DNA of 64,000 nucleotides, taken from Rhodeus uyekii (lineage: Eukaryota > Chordata > Actinopteri > Cypriniformes > Acheilognathidae). Of this stretch, positions 38,114 through 50,949 are shown piece after piece. Numbering within the stretch: the stretch's first letter is position 1; the number at the start of each line of letters is the position of its first letter. The notes beneath the pieces are model-generated. The model was not told the origin of the DNA. It did not search any database and was given only the letters and a program-made list of their open reading frames with translations. The stretch covers positions 2,756,001 through 2,820,000 of the forward strand of contig JAWRVZ010000053.1 of assembly GCA_037043235.1 (NCBI GenBank), given 5' to 3'. The translations under genes and the position numbers were made by a program.

Positions 38114-38302
38114 TTCAAAGGGTAGGTTTGGATTTTGTTTCCCCTTAATAATAACAACCTTCATTTAAAAACTGCATTTTGTGTTTACTTGTGTTATCTT
38201 TGACTAATATTTAAATCTGTTCGATTATCTGAAACATTTAAGTGTGACAAACATGCAAAAAAAATAAGAAATCAGGAAAGGGGCAAAACTCTTTCACCAC
38301 TG
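38114..38302 (-). mobile_element. Tc1-type terminal fragment/MITE (copy 2)
   Basis: Minus-strand reading begins CAGTGGTGAAAGAGTTTTGC next to a TA. It continues with CCTGATTTCTTATTTT and AAATGAAGGTTGTTATTATT, the same blocks as 34932-35085. Confidence 0.75.
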
Positions 38303-38365
38303 TATGTATGTGTGATATACATATATATAATTATTATTATTATAAATCTTTTGTAATATTACAAG

Positions 38366-38786
38366 GGTCGAATTTACTAAGCATGGCAAAATAACATGAG
38401 AGGGCAATTCCCAAAAATGCTGATGGGAGCGGAAAGTTTGGTGCATGATCTACTGACTAAACACAAATTAAAGAACACAGACGCAGCTGAATCATTTCGG
38501 TAATGACCAGCACAATCTTCTAAGAGCAATGCTAATTAGTGTCTGGTTAAAGACGTTCTTTCTTGGGTGCTAAATAAATGACACAAACACTAACGCAAAC
38601 CTTAGTTAATCACCTTGCAAGAATAATTTAAATATTCTCCTCCCATACATTTTGCATATGAAAATGCATATGCAATAATGTCAATTGCAAAGATAACAGT
38701 CTCCACACCTTTTCAGTAAATCCTGACTGTAGTTATTTAATGCCAGAAGAGGGTTTGCGCTGGTGCAAACTGTCAAATATGTCCCC
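38366..38786. mobile_element. Harbinger-type MITE (copy 2)
   Basis: Shares GATCTACTGACT, CCTTTTCAGTAAATCCTGAC and GTTTGCGCTGGTGCAAACTG with the copy at 32911-33351. Ends (GGGTCGAATTTA and CAAATATGTCCCC) are diverged. Inserted in the MITE above. Confidence 0.6.
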
Positions 38787-38915
38787 AAACGTCTTTACTA
38801 TCACTTTTGATCAACTTAATGAATCCTTGCTGAATATAATTAATGTCTTTCAACAATAAAAAAATTATTTGTACCGACCCGCAAACTTTTGAACAGTAGA
38901 ATGTGCTAGTATGAA

Positions 38916-40454
38916 AGTATTTACTTTAAACAAAATCTGCAGAACCCTTTCAAAACGTGCCATTTATATCTCATTTACCCTTAAAGAGTGCTTATTAGTA
39001 CCTTAAAAGAAACATTAGTACCTGAAGTATACAGTATAGAACCTTATAAAGTAAAAAAGAAGCAGTCTAAACATCCATACGATTTACTGTTAAATATTGC
39101 ATCATATTAAAATCAAGAAAACCATTAAAAAATTATCTATAGATAAAGAAACAGCCTAACTCCTAAAAATGTTACCCCACATCTTATTTTTTCAGCTGAC
39201 TAGTTTAGTTGACTAGTAAAAATGAGTAGTCACACAAGCCCTAATGTAAACTAATAAGGTCTCCCATTATCACCTTCAGACTAAACAAGATGACCAATAA
39301 TAAAAACAAGCTAACACACCAGAGGTCAGATTAGCAAGCATGGACTCCGTATGAAGAGAAAGACCCAAGATCTGGAGCGAATTAGCCTTATATTTGTGTA
39401 AGACGTGACAGTGTGACCCGCTAATGCTCAGGAAGGATCTGTTCACCCCTCCATTAGATGTGCTAAAGGCTTCCCGTCCACATGAAGTCACTCAGCATTA
39501 GCTAACAGGCCTGTTTAAGTTATAGCTAGCCTCCCGTTTGGAGAATATTACGGCTAGTCTTAAGATGGGGTGACCTTTGACATGTAGAGAGAGAGGGCAC
39601 GGCATGTCTAAAGAAAACAGATGGAGGTTACAGCCTGTGGGAGACACGAGTGAGGGGGATGAGGGAGAGAAATAAGAGGAAAAGACTCAATCCTATAGGG
39701 AGATGTCCGTCTTTATTAAGACTCCTGTGCTGTCTCAGTCCCTCGTGATGCTCTCTGATGACTCAGATTCAGTCAGAAAGACTTATTTAGCACATGACAG
39801 ACAGTAGTGAATTAAGGCAAGGTGAATTTTAGCTGATGTTATTCAGAAATTGCACTTATATGTCGAATATGTGCCCTGTAATAGCCAGTCGTCTGCCAGC
39901 CAAATCAAACACATCAAAATCAGGAAAGCTTTTTGGTTCAATAATTTTGTTTTGCACAACAACTATACAAGCTATTGAAGCTAGGAATGTAACATCAAGT
40001 ATATTTACAAGATTATTAATTTGACACGTTAGCCAAATTATTGGCTAACTAAACAAACACACAAGAGGTGGGAACTAAGGTATGTAGAACTTTAATAATG
40101 TCATGATGAATGTTTCAAAAACATTTCCAAAAACAATATTCTATTAAAAAATTTAAATGACTGTCAGTTGCTTTTACTAAACTGGATTTGCTTGAATAGC
40201 ACACAAACAAACAAAACATACATACATGGATACATACACACGCACGCGCACACGCACACACACACTTTCTGCTTTGTACTTAATTCCATCAGCTATTCCA
40301 TATTTTTCATCAGTCATTGAAAAATCCATATCAGTTAACCACTAATATGGGCCTGCCTATAAGAATATTATAAATCTACACTATTTTGTCTTCATACAAA
40401 AGTTAAAAGTTATAATTTCATTGAAATTATAGTCAGTCAAGTAAGATGTTTTCT
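38916..40454. other. Intronic sequence, nothing recognised
   Basis: Includes a CA-rich tract at 40236-40265. No exon or paired termini seen. Confidence 0.35.
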
Positions 40455-40790
40455 TTTCTTTTTTTTGAGAAATTAATGCTTTTATTCAGCAAGGCTGCAT
40501 TAAATTGATCAAAAGTGGCAGTAAAGATTTAAAACCTTTCTATTCTTTCTAATAAATGCTGGTCTTTTGAACTTTCTGTTCATCAAAGAATCCAGAAAAA
40601 TATATAACGGTTTTCACAAACTTTTTAAGTACCGTAGCACAACTATTTTTAACATTGTTAATAATAAATGTTTCTTAAGCACTAAATGAGCATATTACAA
40701 TGATTTCTGAAGGATAACGTGACACTGAAGACTGAAGAGATGATGATGAAAATAAAATTACATTTGAATATATATTTAATACATTTATAA
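40455..40790. mobile_element. Copy of the cyprinid ~530 bp MITE
   Basis: Clear ordered blocks: TTTTATTCAGCAAGGCTGCA, AATTGATCAAAAGTGGCAG, TCATCAAAGAATCCAGAAAA and GACACTGAAGACTGAAGAGA. Confidence 0.8.
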
Positions 40791-41537
40791 ACCTTTGAGT
40801 GGTAATGTACTAAAGCAAACAATTGAACAAATAAATCTAATATTGACAAATACTGATACACAAAATAATACAACGTACATCAAACACCATAGCCGGCGTT
40901 AAACAATGAAGTAATGAAAATCTAAATTCTTTCACAAATGGTCTCCCCTAACCGCCCCACCCTTACTGCTGAAGTATTTAACTTTTAACCCCTCTCATTT
41001 ACCCCTACAAAATGTGGTGATGAGTTTCCCTGAGCCAGCAGCAGTCAATGCTGACCCCACAGCCCTGCTCCTGCTTTCAAAGAGAGATGCGGGTTTATAT
41101 ACTGCTGACCCACTCGAAATACCAGCTGCAGCAGTCTGATGACCACAGGATGCCCACATCTCTCCCACAGGAACACACTTTCTTCACTTACTCTGTTTAC
41201 CCGTCTCCACCACTTAAGCGTTTAAGAAAGAAACGAAAAAATCCAGTCCACAACTATGCCAGTGCAAAGATATATACAAAGTTAAAGTAATCCTGAATTT
41301 TTTAGTTTTTTTGTTCAAAAGAAGGTGTTTTTCTTTGTATTTTTTTCTTCATCAGATATGTACATTTTTATATATTATACTTTTGAATTATTTTTTTTGC
41401 TCTCCATTTTCTACCTTCACTGAATCTTAAGATCTGGTCTTGGAAATTAAAATAATCATTTAAAAATGATTTTAGTGTTCAGTGCAATTGCTGTTCATTT
41501 GAGTGAAAGAATAAAATGAATAATGAAAATATAAATA

Positions 41538-42026
41538 CAGTAATACCTCGGTTTACGAGTTTAATTCGTTCCAAGAGCGAGCTTGTAAACCAAAATGCTC
41601 GTACACCAAAACAATTTTCCCCAAAAGAATGCACTAAAAATCAATTGATTCGTTCCACACGACCAAAAATGCCCATTTTAAATGTTTTTTTTTTTGTTTT
41701 ACCCAATTAATTACAGTTAAAAATATAACCATTAAGATCTCATTTAAATACTAATTAATAATTGACAATTAAACTGCTCAGCTTTGAGCAGCGTGCGTGG
41801 AGGAGACGAGAGGAGGGAGGAGGGGGGAGCGGGGGAAAGCAAGGGAAAACACAAAACCCGGATTCAAGTGCAAATGAGTGAATTTATTATAATAGTGCAG
41901 AAAACATACAAAGTGATAATCCAGAGGTGTATCATACACGGGAGCCGCGAACGAACACACGGGAGCCACAAAATAGGCAGATGATATGAGAATCAGGTGT
42001 GTCAGTGCTCAGAGACTGGCCCCTTT

Positions 42027-42080
<54 letters not shown>

Positions 42081-42424
42081 CAGAACTAGGAGACAATGAA
42101 TTCATGAACCGTGACAGTTACTGCTTAGAGGTACTGTACGTGTATATTTCACTACGTGAACAATAGCGATCACAATTAATGTTAACAACACAAGGTAAAA
42201 CCGCTGTAAATCACATATAAAAGTATGCACAGTGGTGAATGATGCAACCAAAGCGAGCGACGCTCAGAGAATGAACGAGTTAAGGGGTGATGAAGGGGTT
42301 GGAACCACGTGACTGTTTTATGAGAGGCTGTGTTTAGGATATTTCCAGTAAAAATGATAACGATACAATGCTTGTACACCGATTTGCTCGTATACCAAGT
42401 CGCTCGTAAACCGAGGTATTACTG
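41538..42424. mobile_element. Non-autonomous Tigger/pogo-like element (copy 1)
   Basis: Inverted ends CAGTAATACCTCGGTTTACG and CGTAAACCGAGGTATTACTG with TA on both sides (41536-41537, 42425-42426). Non-coding interior with a purine-rich block (41796-41850), GGGAGCCGCGAACGAAC motifs and a (CA)n tract. It is the complete counterpart of 46350-47214. Confidence 0.88.
42031..42078. repeat. (CA)n microsatellite
   Basis: Uninterrupted CA run of about 24 units inside the Tigger-like element. Confidence 0.95.
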
Positions 42425-42997
42425 TATACTGTAAATATACACACACATACATATATTTTTATGTACATGAGTACATAAACCCAGACATTATACGTATACA
42501 TGCTTGTTTGTTTTTTCTCCCCAGCAGAATCTTCTGTTCTGGGCTGTGAAATTAAAATAATCATTTAAAATTAAAATGTGGCCCCTCATTTGGTTGGAAA
42601 AATTAAATACATCAGTTTTGGAATAATTTAAAGACTGCATGAATAATGGATCAAATCCAAAATATATTTTCTATGAAAAAAAAGAAGCCGAGGGGAGACA
42701 TAACTGTAAAATTCCTATAAAAATCTATAGTCAATCTTTCCATTTTTAAATCGTTAATCCTCTAAATTATATTTTGACCATCTTCAGTAGTACACTAGCA
42801 TAAAGACAGCCTAAAAGCTAAAAAGACTACAACACCCCACTACTGATACATGACTTCAAAAGCATGAGAGCAGCACAGAACATACCCATAATCCCCCAAA
42901 ACAACAAAAAACATAAACCTCTGAATGTGTGCGGTGAAGCTTTAGATTTCTTTAGCGCACATAACCGTGCTTTAGGTAAGACATGCATCATGGAGGG

Positions 42998-43055
42998 TGA
43001 GAGAGAGTGAGAGAGGGAGGGAGAGAGAGAGAGGGGGAGAGAGAGAGAGAGAGAA
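42998..43055. repeat. GA-rich tract beside the PDZ1 exon
   Basis: Imperfect (GA)n, 18-75 bases downstream (minus strand) of the donor at 43072. It reads as CT-rich on the transcribed strand. Confidence 0.9.
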
Positions 43056-43072
43056 ATGTGCAATGAACTAAC

Positions 43073-43159
43073 CTTCCACTGAGAGAAGAACAGTACGGCA
43101 CCACGTGTATTCCAAGAGGCCCTTGTTCTCCAGAAATCTCAACCGTCTTTGTGAGGCTG
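43073..43159 (-). CDS. pard3b exon: start of PDZ1
   Basis: Minus-strand exon of 87 bases (84 if the second CAG acceptor at 43158-43157 is used; the two acceptors CAGCAG are tandem). The donor is GTTAGT at 43072. It encodes SLTKTVEISGEQGPLGIHVV and PYCSSLSG plus a split Arg codon: strand A and the GPLGI carboxylate loop of PDZ1. PARD3B has the same TVEISGE..GPLGIHVVP..SSLSGR signature. The CR1 self-association domain should be encoded further upstream, but no such exon was recognised up to 64000. Confidence 0.95.
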
Positions 43160-44683
43160 CTGCACACATACACACAAGAAAGAAAAAAACCATCAGTCAC
43201 TTTATTAAGAAGTCAGGTGGCACAACATAAACCTGTGTAAACTCACTGTCTCCTGGCACACAGATCTCCTACACGCACTGGTGTCGAGCCGCAGTACATG
43301 TCGGAGTTAGTCAGCTCCCTACCACATGATCCTGTTTTCCTGCATACCCTGCTGAAATAGTTTCCATGATGTCTGCCTTTCTGACTAATTTTCGAATGTT
43401 CCTTTTTTTTCTTCTTGTTTTCCCCTTTTAAGCAGTTAATGTTCTTGGCATGTGTTGTGATGATATGGCGGGAGTGTAAGTGGATAGCTGTGGATAGAAC
43501 GGTTCGTTTCACTGCTGCAGCGATCATCCGCCTTTAATCCACAACTAATAGCTCTTCATGGAGGAATATTTGCAGAGTCATACATGAGTGAGTACAGTTA
43601 GGAAAGTGTACAGTTACAGGAAAGTGTCAGAGAGAAACAGGCAGAAACAGACCGACCATGAAAGTGTAAACATGGCACATCGAACTCTTATAAAACATTT
43701 TATAAAATGGATAATTCTGGAAGCTGATTGGTTGATGCTAGTTACCCTTTGTGCATAGACCCTGCTGGTAAATGCTGTAACTACACCATCTGTTCCCAAA
43801 AAACAGCTTTCTCCACTGGTCTTTGCAAGCAACAAATACTTATATGGGGTTTCTCCACTATAAACTGACATTATATGGAAAAATGTGTAGAACAATACAA
43901 GAATGAGAAAGTTATTTGTAAATTATTAAAAGAATAATACTCACACTGGTGTTGTTCAAATTGAGTATGTCGTAATTTCTTTTTCAGACCACAAAAGGGG
44001 ATTTTTTTGGGGGATTTTTTATTATCCCAGTTGTGCTTGTCCATATAATAGCAATGAATTGCAACCAGCATCAAGCTTTTAAAAAACAGATGCAAGCATA
44101 TGACAGAATGATCTCGTCACACATTACATAAATTCCAAGGGTTCTTGGCTAAACAATAGGTTTTGATGAGAAAAAACAAACAAAATTGAATCTATTTAAC
44201 AAAAGCTCTATTAGCGCTGCAAGTTTATACCAACATTTCCAGAAAAAGCACAAAAGTTGAGAAAAATTAAGATTGCACAATTCGCGACATTTTTGAGGGT
44301 CTGTCAACTCTTTCTCTGTGAGGTGTGAGTGGGCATGAGGTGGCAAAATAAAACCGCAAAAAAATCTCTCTTTTCCAGAGGTCTTTACCTCCAACACTCC
44401 CAAACTGGCATTTAGACCAATAATTTACTTATGTGTGAGGTCTTAATGACTTCAGCAGGTTGACCACACACACACAAATATAAATACATTCTTCCCCAGG
44501 CTCCTGTTTGACTTTAATTCTTTCATTTTTCCTGAGGTATGTAGTGCAGATTGTGTCTGACTGTGTGTTAGAGTCTATATGGAGAAAGAGCTGAGACTGT
44601 TGAGATGCTAATGCAAGAGAGAGCTGTCTGCCCAAAGCTCAGAGGACTCAACACTGATAAGCTACCACAGCACAGATAACTCT

Positions 44684-44722
<39 letters not shown>

Positions 44723-46118
44723 TTAAACACAATCACCATGAGATGGAAACTGCAAACAACAACAAAGATGGGGGGGGGGCGGTGTACTGTGGTAAGCATG
44801 AGTAAATCCTGTGAAGTGCAGTTTCATCAACTCACAAAAAGTTTCATTAATCAAGGCTGGCTCAAATAAGAAATTTCAAAGAGACTCAACTCCTTGAGGA
44901 GGGGGTGAAAGAGCCCCAAAATAATTAGGAAGGCTTAAATGAGGGGGAGGGGGAGATCAGTACTCTTCCATTTTGCATTGCCTCTTTTACTCTCGATTTT
45001 CAAATCTTTCCAAAATGTTGTATACTAGATTAATATGTGCATTATTATTGTTATTGTTCAGTATGAAATTCACATCGTTATTTTCAGGCTGTGACATTAC
45101 TGTTTTTGCTCACTATCCAAAGTGTTTTTCCAAAGTTACTAGCCACTATTTTCACGGGCCATAATTTTGACATTGATACCCCAAAGAAAACTGCCATAAG
45201 GGCATTTTTTAATATTTTAAGAATATTTTACTTTAAGACTTGACGCAGAGATCTATTATGCGGTTACACATGCAATTTCTTTCTCAACCATTTGCGTTCA
45301 CTTAAAACATGACTGACTGCATTTACGCTAATACTCGCTAAGACTGTTTGCGTGCATTTGTGTGCATTAAACGCAATAAACAGCGAAAAAGAACTCAAAA
45401 CTGAGAGATGACTTCATGTGTGCGCACTTTGGGTGTGAGCACATAATCTGCCTAAGTAAAATGATGGGCAATATGCGCAATCTTCCACCAAAACTCATGT
45501 TTTGAAACACCAAAAACATTACCTATAATATTAAACCTGCAAAAGCGGCTAGCATGAGTGTTTTACCCACCACGGCTAAAATCCATCTGCATTTGGTAGG
45601 TTAGCGGGTTTTAAGGCCAAGCCCTGGTTATTTTGTAATCCATCTTCATGCTAAACAGTCCCTTCTCTTCTACAAGAAAAGCTGCAAATGTTGAGCTGCG
45701 AGAGCATAAAGTGTCCAACATTCCACACTTTGCTTTTTCGGTTACTTAAGTGATCTGGGTATCTGAAGAGCACTTGATGGAATTGTAAGTGTGAACCAGC
45801 TAAATCAGTTTTTATACTACAAATGCGCATAGCATAGTGCATAAACACACAAACTGAGATGAACTACTAGTGACCTGGCTTAACCACCCTCTGCCACCTT
45901 AGCTAACATTTTAACACAAAAAGTAGCTACGCTTTTGTTTCAATCGGAATGAATTTAGATGACCGCTTTATAATGCAATCAGGTTGATGTGCACACTTAT
46001 ACTTACACATATATCAGAATAGATATTTTTTACATACATCCTTTTTCATTCAAAATATTCACCAACTTGTTGGCTATCTCATCAAGTGCCTGATATTCCG
46101 ATTCTCAAATATGTGGAA
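43160..46118. other. Presumed 5' intron of pard3b
   Basis: No exon recognised. Holds a (GA)n tract at 44683-44718 and a G-run at 44769-44778. Otherwise AT-rich single-copy-like sequence. Confidence 0.35.
44683..44718. repeat. (GA)n microsatellite
   Basis: About 17 uninterrupted GA units. Confidence 0.95.
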
Positions 46119-46349
46119 GTGAATATTCGAGTATAACTCGCAAATTTTTTACCAAAAAAAAATAAAAGTTGGGGTGCGCGTTATACACGAGGGCTGGGCT
46201 GGGGTGGGGTTTGTTTTGAAGGTCGGTCCTTTGAGGGTGCCGGCGAACTGTGAGTTCGCGCTGCGCAATTTATGGGCCTCAGCCGATCACTGTATGCGAG
46301 GGCGAAGAAAAAAAAAATTCCACTCGCCGCTTCATTTCCTCGTCCACAC

Positions 46350-47214
46350 GTTACGGTATACTCATAACACAGTCATGCGATTCCAACCCCTTTATCACCC
46401 CTTAACTCATTCATTCTCTCAGCTTCCCTTGGTTTGGCTGTATCATTCACCACAGTGATATTTTTATAAGTGATTAAGTGGTTAACATTAATCAATTGTG
46501 ATCGCTTTTGTTCACGTAGTGAAATATACACGTACAGTAGCTACCTCTAAGCAGTAACTGTCACGGTTCATGAATTCATTGTCTCCTAGTTCTGCCTGAG
46601 GCTGTATGTATGTGTGTGGTCACTGAGCACCTGATTCTCATATCATCTGCCTATCTCCCCACTTTCATTTGCGGCTCCCGCGAATACGTTCGTTCCTTCG
46701 CGGCTCCCATGAATTCGTTCGTTCGAGGCTCCCGCGAATTCCTTCGTTCGAGGCTCCAGCGAATTCGTTCATTCGTTCGTTCATTCGCGGCTCCCGCACG
46801 TTCATTCCTTCATACTTCGTACTTTCACTATGGATTATCACTTTATAACACATTTGTTTTCTGCACTATTATAATAAATTCACTCATTTGCACTTGTATC
46901 CTTGCTTTCCCCGCTCCCCCCTCCTCCCTCCTCTCTCCTCAGCTGAAGTGCATTACAGTAAATTGTCAAGTGTTTTTAGAGTTTAATTGTCAATTATTAA
47001 TTAGTATATATATAAGATCTTAATGGTTATCATTTTAACTGCAATTATTAGGGTAAAACCCCAAAAACGTTTAAAATGGGCATTTGTGGTGGTGTGGAAC
47101 GAATAAATTGATTTTTAGTGCATTCCTATGGAGACATTTGTTTTGGTGTACGAGCATTTTGGTTTACGAGCTCGCTCTTGGAACAAATTAAACTCGTAAA
47201 CTGAGGAATTACTG
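46350..47214. mobile_element. Tigger/pogo-like element (copy 2, one end lost)
   Basis: Reverse-complement counterpart of 41538-42424. Shared blocks include CCAACCCCTTTATCACCCCT, TGTTCACGTAGTGAAATATA and CACGGTTCATGAATTCATTG. The right end (CGTAAACTGAGGAATTACTG, then TA at 47215) is intact. The left end is missing near 46350, where it abuts the host element. Confidence 0.75.
46672..46805. repeat. Minisatellite, ~25-37 bp units
   Basis: Five units starting GGCTCC at 46673, 46702, 46727, 46752 and 46789, each followed by CGCGAATTCGTTCGTTC variants. Copy 1 of the host element has only two GGGAGCCGCGAACGAAC-like units, so the array expanded or contracted after insertion. Confidence 0.85.
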
Positions 47215-47375
47215 TATAAGTATATGTTATACAATGAATAAATGTTTTTTTATCATGGTTGCACGTGTTCAACAACGTTTTTTTGTCAATTACAATGCTT
47301 GGTGTGAAACAAAATTTTATACAGATTTTTTATCGAAAATTAGGGGTGCGCGTTATACTCGAATACGGTAACTTT

Positions 47376-50300
47376 TTTATTTATTCCAACTGTGCTAGTA
47401 GTCTGATTACAATCAAATTAGTATAATTAACGCAGCTAGTGCTTGATTTCAGGACTCAACTTGCACTTGAATTCAATGCAAGCAAAAGGAACAGCATGAT
47501 AATCAAATCAGCATATCAGAATAATTTCAGATTTTCTGTGACTCGGAAGAATGAAGACTTCAGCCTGTTACAAATTAGACTATTTAATAATGAAAAAATA
47601 TATTTTGTGCACTACTTTCGATTTATTTTTCTCACCAAGCTTAGTACGGTGCATCCTGGGATTATCTTCTCAGCAAAGGCTTCCAATTGGACGCAATATG
47701 GCCTAAATGAGGGCAGCATAATGAAATTGCCTACCTTTTGGATCAGCCTTTCAGTGCTACTAGAATTTGGAACAGAGCACAGAACTCTAATTTCTTTCCT
47801 TCATTACCTCACTCCTACTTTCCCTCTTTAGTTAAACCTCCAGCATCAATAGGCAAACAAATGAACAGTGGAAGAAAGCCTGTCACATCGTCTAAAGATG
47901 CGGACAGTGGATGAAAGGATAGATGTGCAACAGGAAAGGGGCACTTGAGCAGGTGTCCTCTTTATTTACCTGCTCTCTCTTCCATACAGATAGAAGGTAC
48001 AAAAAGGGGAAATAAAAGGCAGATAGGAATAAAAGAGAGCAAATTACCAAAGCTCTCTCTTCTTTTCAACGCTCCATCTTCAAAGTGCTGAGCTTCAGCA
48101 GCTTTGCACAAATAAGAGCTGTGGTTCAGATTAACAGGCTCTCTTTTGATTGTGTACAGGCCGAGTGTGGGTCCGCTTCACAAGAGTTCCTGGAGAAACG
48201 TGATACTTCTCTGAATGAAGGACTATTTGAATAACGGTTGCTGTTTCTTTATGCGTCACCTATTGTGTTGCGGATTCAGAGATGTCTGATTTAGGCTGGA
48301 AAGGATTGAGTAATGGAAAATGTATGTGAAGAGGTGTGAGCAAGGCTGTGTGTTTACCTGCGAGTGTTTAACCCAGAGTAAAGCTCCCCTACTGGGTTGA
48401 AATAATCCTCCTATTCAGAAGGATTTTAATTCGGCCTCACAATCAGGGATCCAGTCACTCAACAGGGATGCGGAAAGCACGGCATGTACAAACACGCTCT
48501 CAGTCTCCAGTGGCTAATATAACAGACTCAAAGCATTAAAGGATGACTAGTGTTAAACCTGTTTACCATCAAAATATATAGAAGGGCAGACAAAACTTAC
48601 TTAAATGGCATTTTGCAAATACAAGGTAATTGGCAGGTCACATTTCGTCTTAACCAGTTATGTCTATGTATTGCATCTGTGCAGATGGTAAATGCACTTG
48701 CGGTAATACACTAGCAATGTATATTATTCTAACAAATACACTAGTTCACACACAAAAAAGGTCAGTATTCACTCCCATTACATTCCAAACCTATTTGCCT
48801 TTCTTCCAACAAAGAAAACCTTTTTTCTTTACAATATGAGTGAATGGAAACAGAGCCTGCAAGGCTTCAAAACAGGTCAAAACGAGCACCATAAACGTGC
48901 TAATGTGAGCAATTTTTCCCAGACATATTGTACATTTGTGTGAGAAACAGAAATTCCATTGCAGCTTTCAAATCGTATTTATGTGCACTCAAACAAGGTG
49001 CATTAAAGACATATTGTGCAGGTTTTGACGCCAATGACATTCAATTAAGAGGCGATGCGAGAACAGACAGCTAGCATGACTGACGTCAAACTTGACACTA
49101 AAGGCAGGCGTACACCGTGAGATTCCAGACACTCGGGAGGTCGTGAGCCATTTGCACGTTACAATCAGTTAACCTGATAATCATAATAAAAGCAGCTGGT
49201 ACACGGCGCAACTGTACTGCACGGCGAGTCGGTGGCAATCACATGAAATTCCATAGTAAACAAAAAAGACCTGAATTTTCAATGTTGCTGCGACAGCTTC
49301 AGACAGAAAAAGTGCAAATAGACAAAAACAAATAGAGAGTGTATTTGGGTATCTGTGTTTGTCAGACGCTCTAGGGTTGGAGCCACTGGGCTATAATAAT
49401 ATTCATAGATCTAGCCTGTGTGACGTGGCAGTAGAGGACAACCTATACACTGGTCCCCTGAATCCGGAGGTCAGAAGGTGCTGAATGTCATAAATCCAAC
49501 AAACTACTCTGGTAATTCGTAACTATTTTTCGTATTGTTTGCCAACTCGTATGAATTCGTATTCATCGTATCTTATCCATCAGTTTTTGTACGATCTGCT
49601 ACGCCCCATATGCAGTTGTTTACGGGTGGGATGGACCTTCATGCTTACCCAAAAATATGAATCATATTTTACAAAGTCATTCAAAATCACCACCTTTTTA
49701 AAATAGCTGTTTTATCATAAGAACAAGTTGAAAAATCTCCAATATGAGGTTCACGAAAAACTCTGCAAACCTAATGCCTCAATCAGAGATCACAATCTGA
49801 AGTTTGAATTTCCCATTTGAGCCGCAGGATGTATCCGAGACGCTCGCCGCCATGCTGTCAGTCAGGCGCTCAAGCTCAGAATGGGGCTCTCAGCGCACCA
49901 CGCATCACCATACCACCGTATCGATCTGACGCTCCATTGACAACGTCACAATGCGGCTCTAATCCACTACGATACTGACCGCTGAGCCTCAGATTACCAC
50001 CGCCACCTCTTTTCATTACTTCAATTACCTTTCACTTGAGAACAGCTCTCGGTTAATTGATTCAAGAGAGATTGCATGCTTTCTATTAGAAAATCTTAAG
50101 CACCCAGGTATAATCTTGTGGCAGAAACTAATACAAGGCAAATCTTTGATACTGCTGTTTATCTTTGATGAAATTAAAGTCCCAGAGGCGACGTGTCTGA
50201 AATGTTATCCCGCAGACTGAATCGAGATCAGTTAAGAGGAAACGCAGGGTTAGACGTAGAAGTCGGGCTCAGTGCTGATGGGGTTAGAGTTTAAGATTTT

Positions 50301-50949
50301 CTCACTGTCTCTCTGATAAAGCGGATGGTTATCAGTGGGTGTGCGTGTGATTGGCAGAGAGGATGATGAGAGGATGATGATAAACGGGTGTCAGTGTGAA
50401 AGAGGCCTGAGGGGTTGACAGCAGGGAGTCAACGGCACAATGGCGCGGGAGATAAGAGCGCACAGATGAGTCTGTGGCCCCTCAGAATGACTACACAGAG
50501 AAAGACAGATAGATGAAGGAAGAGAAGGGAAAGCAGACTGAGTGAGGGTGAAAGGGAACAAAGGTGGAGAAGTGAAGTACTTCTTGAGAAGTGACAGATG
50601 CCAATGACACAATAAGATGATGAAGTGATGGGAGATGGAAACACAACAGACAGCGGTGCAAAAAGGCCAAATGAGACGCACGTACAAATTAAATATAAAA
50701 CAGTCTGAGAGAAATGAAGAAAGTGTATTGGGAAAAAAGGTAGGGACTGTGATGGTTGGATCAGACAGACTGATAATAAAGAGACTGAGACTAGATACTG
50801 ACAATATATTTTCAGAATTCTGTTTCTGTCCATTAAGGTTCCTATTGAGCATTCAAAACTGTGATTTCATTATTTATTTTAATCATAAAAAATTCTATAA
50901 TTCTATAATAATTAATAATGCATCAGTGGTAAAGCACATTTACTTCCAC
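47376..50949. other. Non-coding sequence
   Basis: No exon recognised. Fragments near 48780-48900 (TTTGCCTTTCTTCCAACAAAG), 49100-49240 and 49510-49610 look like degenerate repeats but cannot be assigned. Confidence 0.35.

Larger units (their letters stand above)
37972..38915. mobile_element. Cyprinid ~530 bp MITE interrupted twice
   Basis: Three ordered fragments of one element are visible: 37972-38113 (TACTCCAGTC..AAATCATTCTAATATG), 38342-38365 (AAATCTTTTGTAATATTAC) and 38787-38915 (CTTTTGATCAACTTAATG, CCCGCAAACTTTTGAACAGT). The gaps are filled by a Tc1-type fragment and a Harbinger MITE. Confidence 0.7.
46125..47371. mobile_element. DNA transposon remnant hosting a second element
   Basis: The left end has TTCGAGTATAACTCGCAAAT and GGGGTGCGCGTTATACACGA. 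The right end has GGGGTGCGCGTTATACTCGAA followed by TACGG. The inverted TTCGAGTATAACGCGCACCCC-like termini point to a pogo/Tigger-related family. The middle is replaced by the element at 46350-47214. Confidence 0.5.

Noticed and set aside
47439..50852. Upstream pard3b exons (CR1 domain)
   Set aside because: Open frames here (for example 130 and 153 codons) show no CR1-like sequence and no suitable splice sites; the N-terminal exons probably lie beyond the window.
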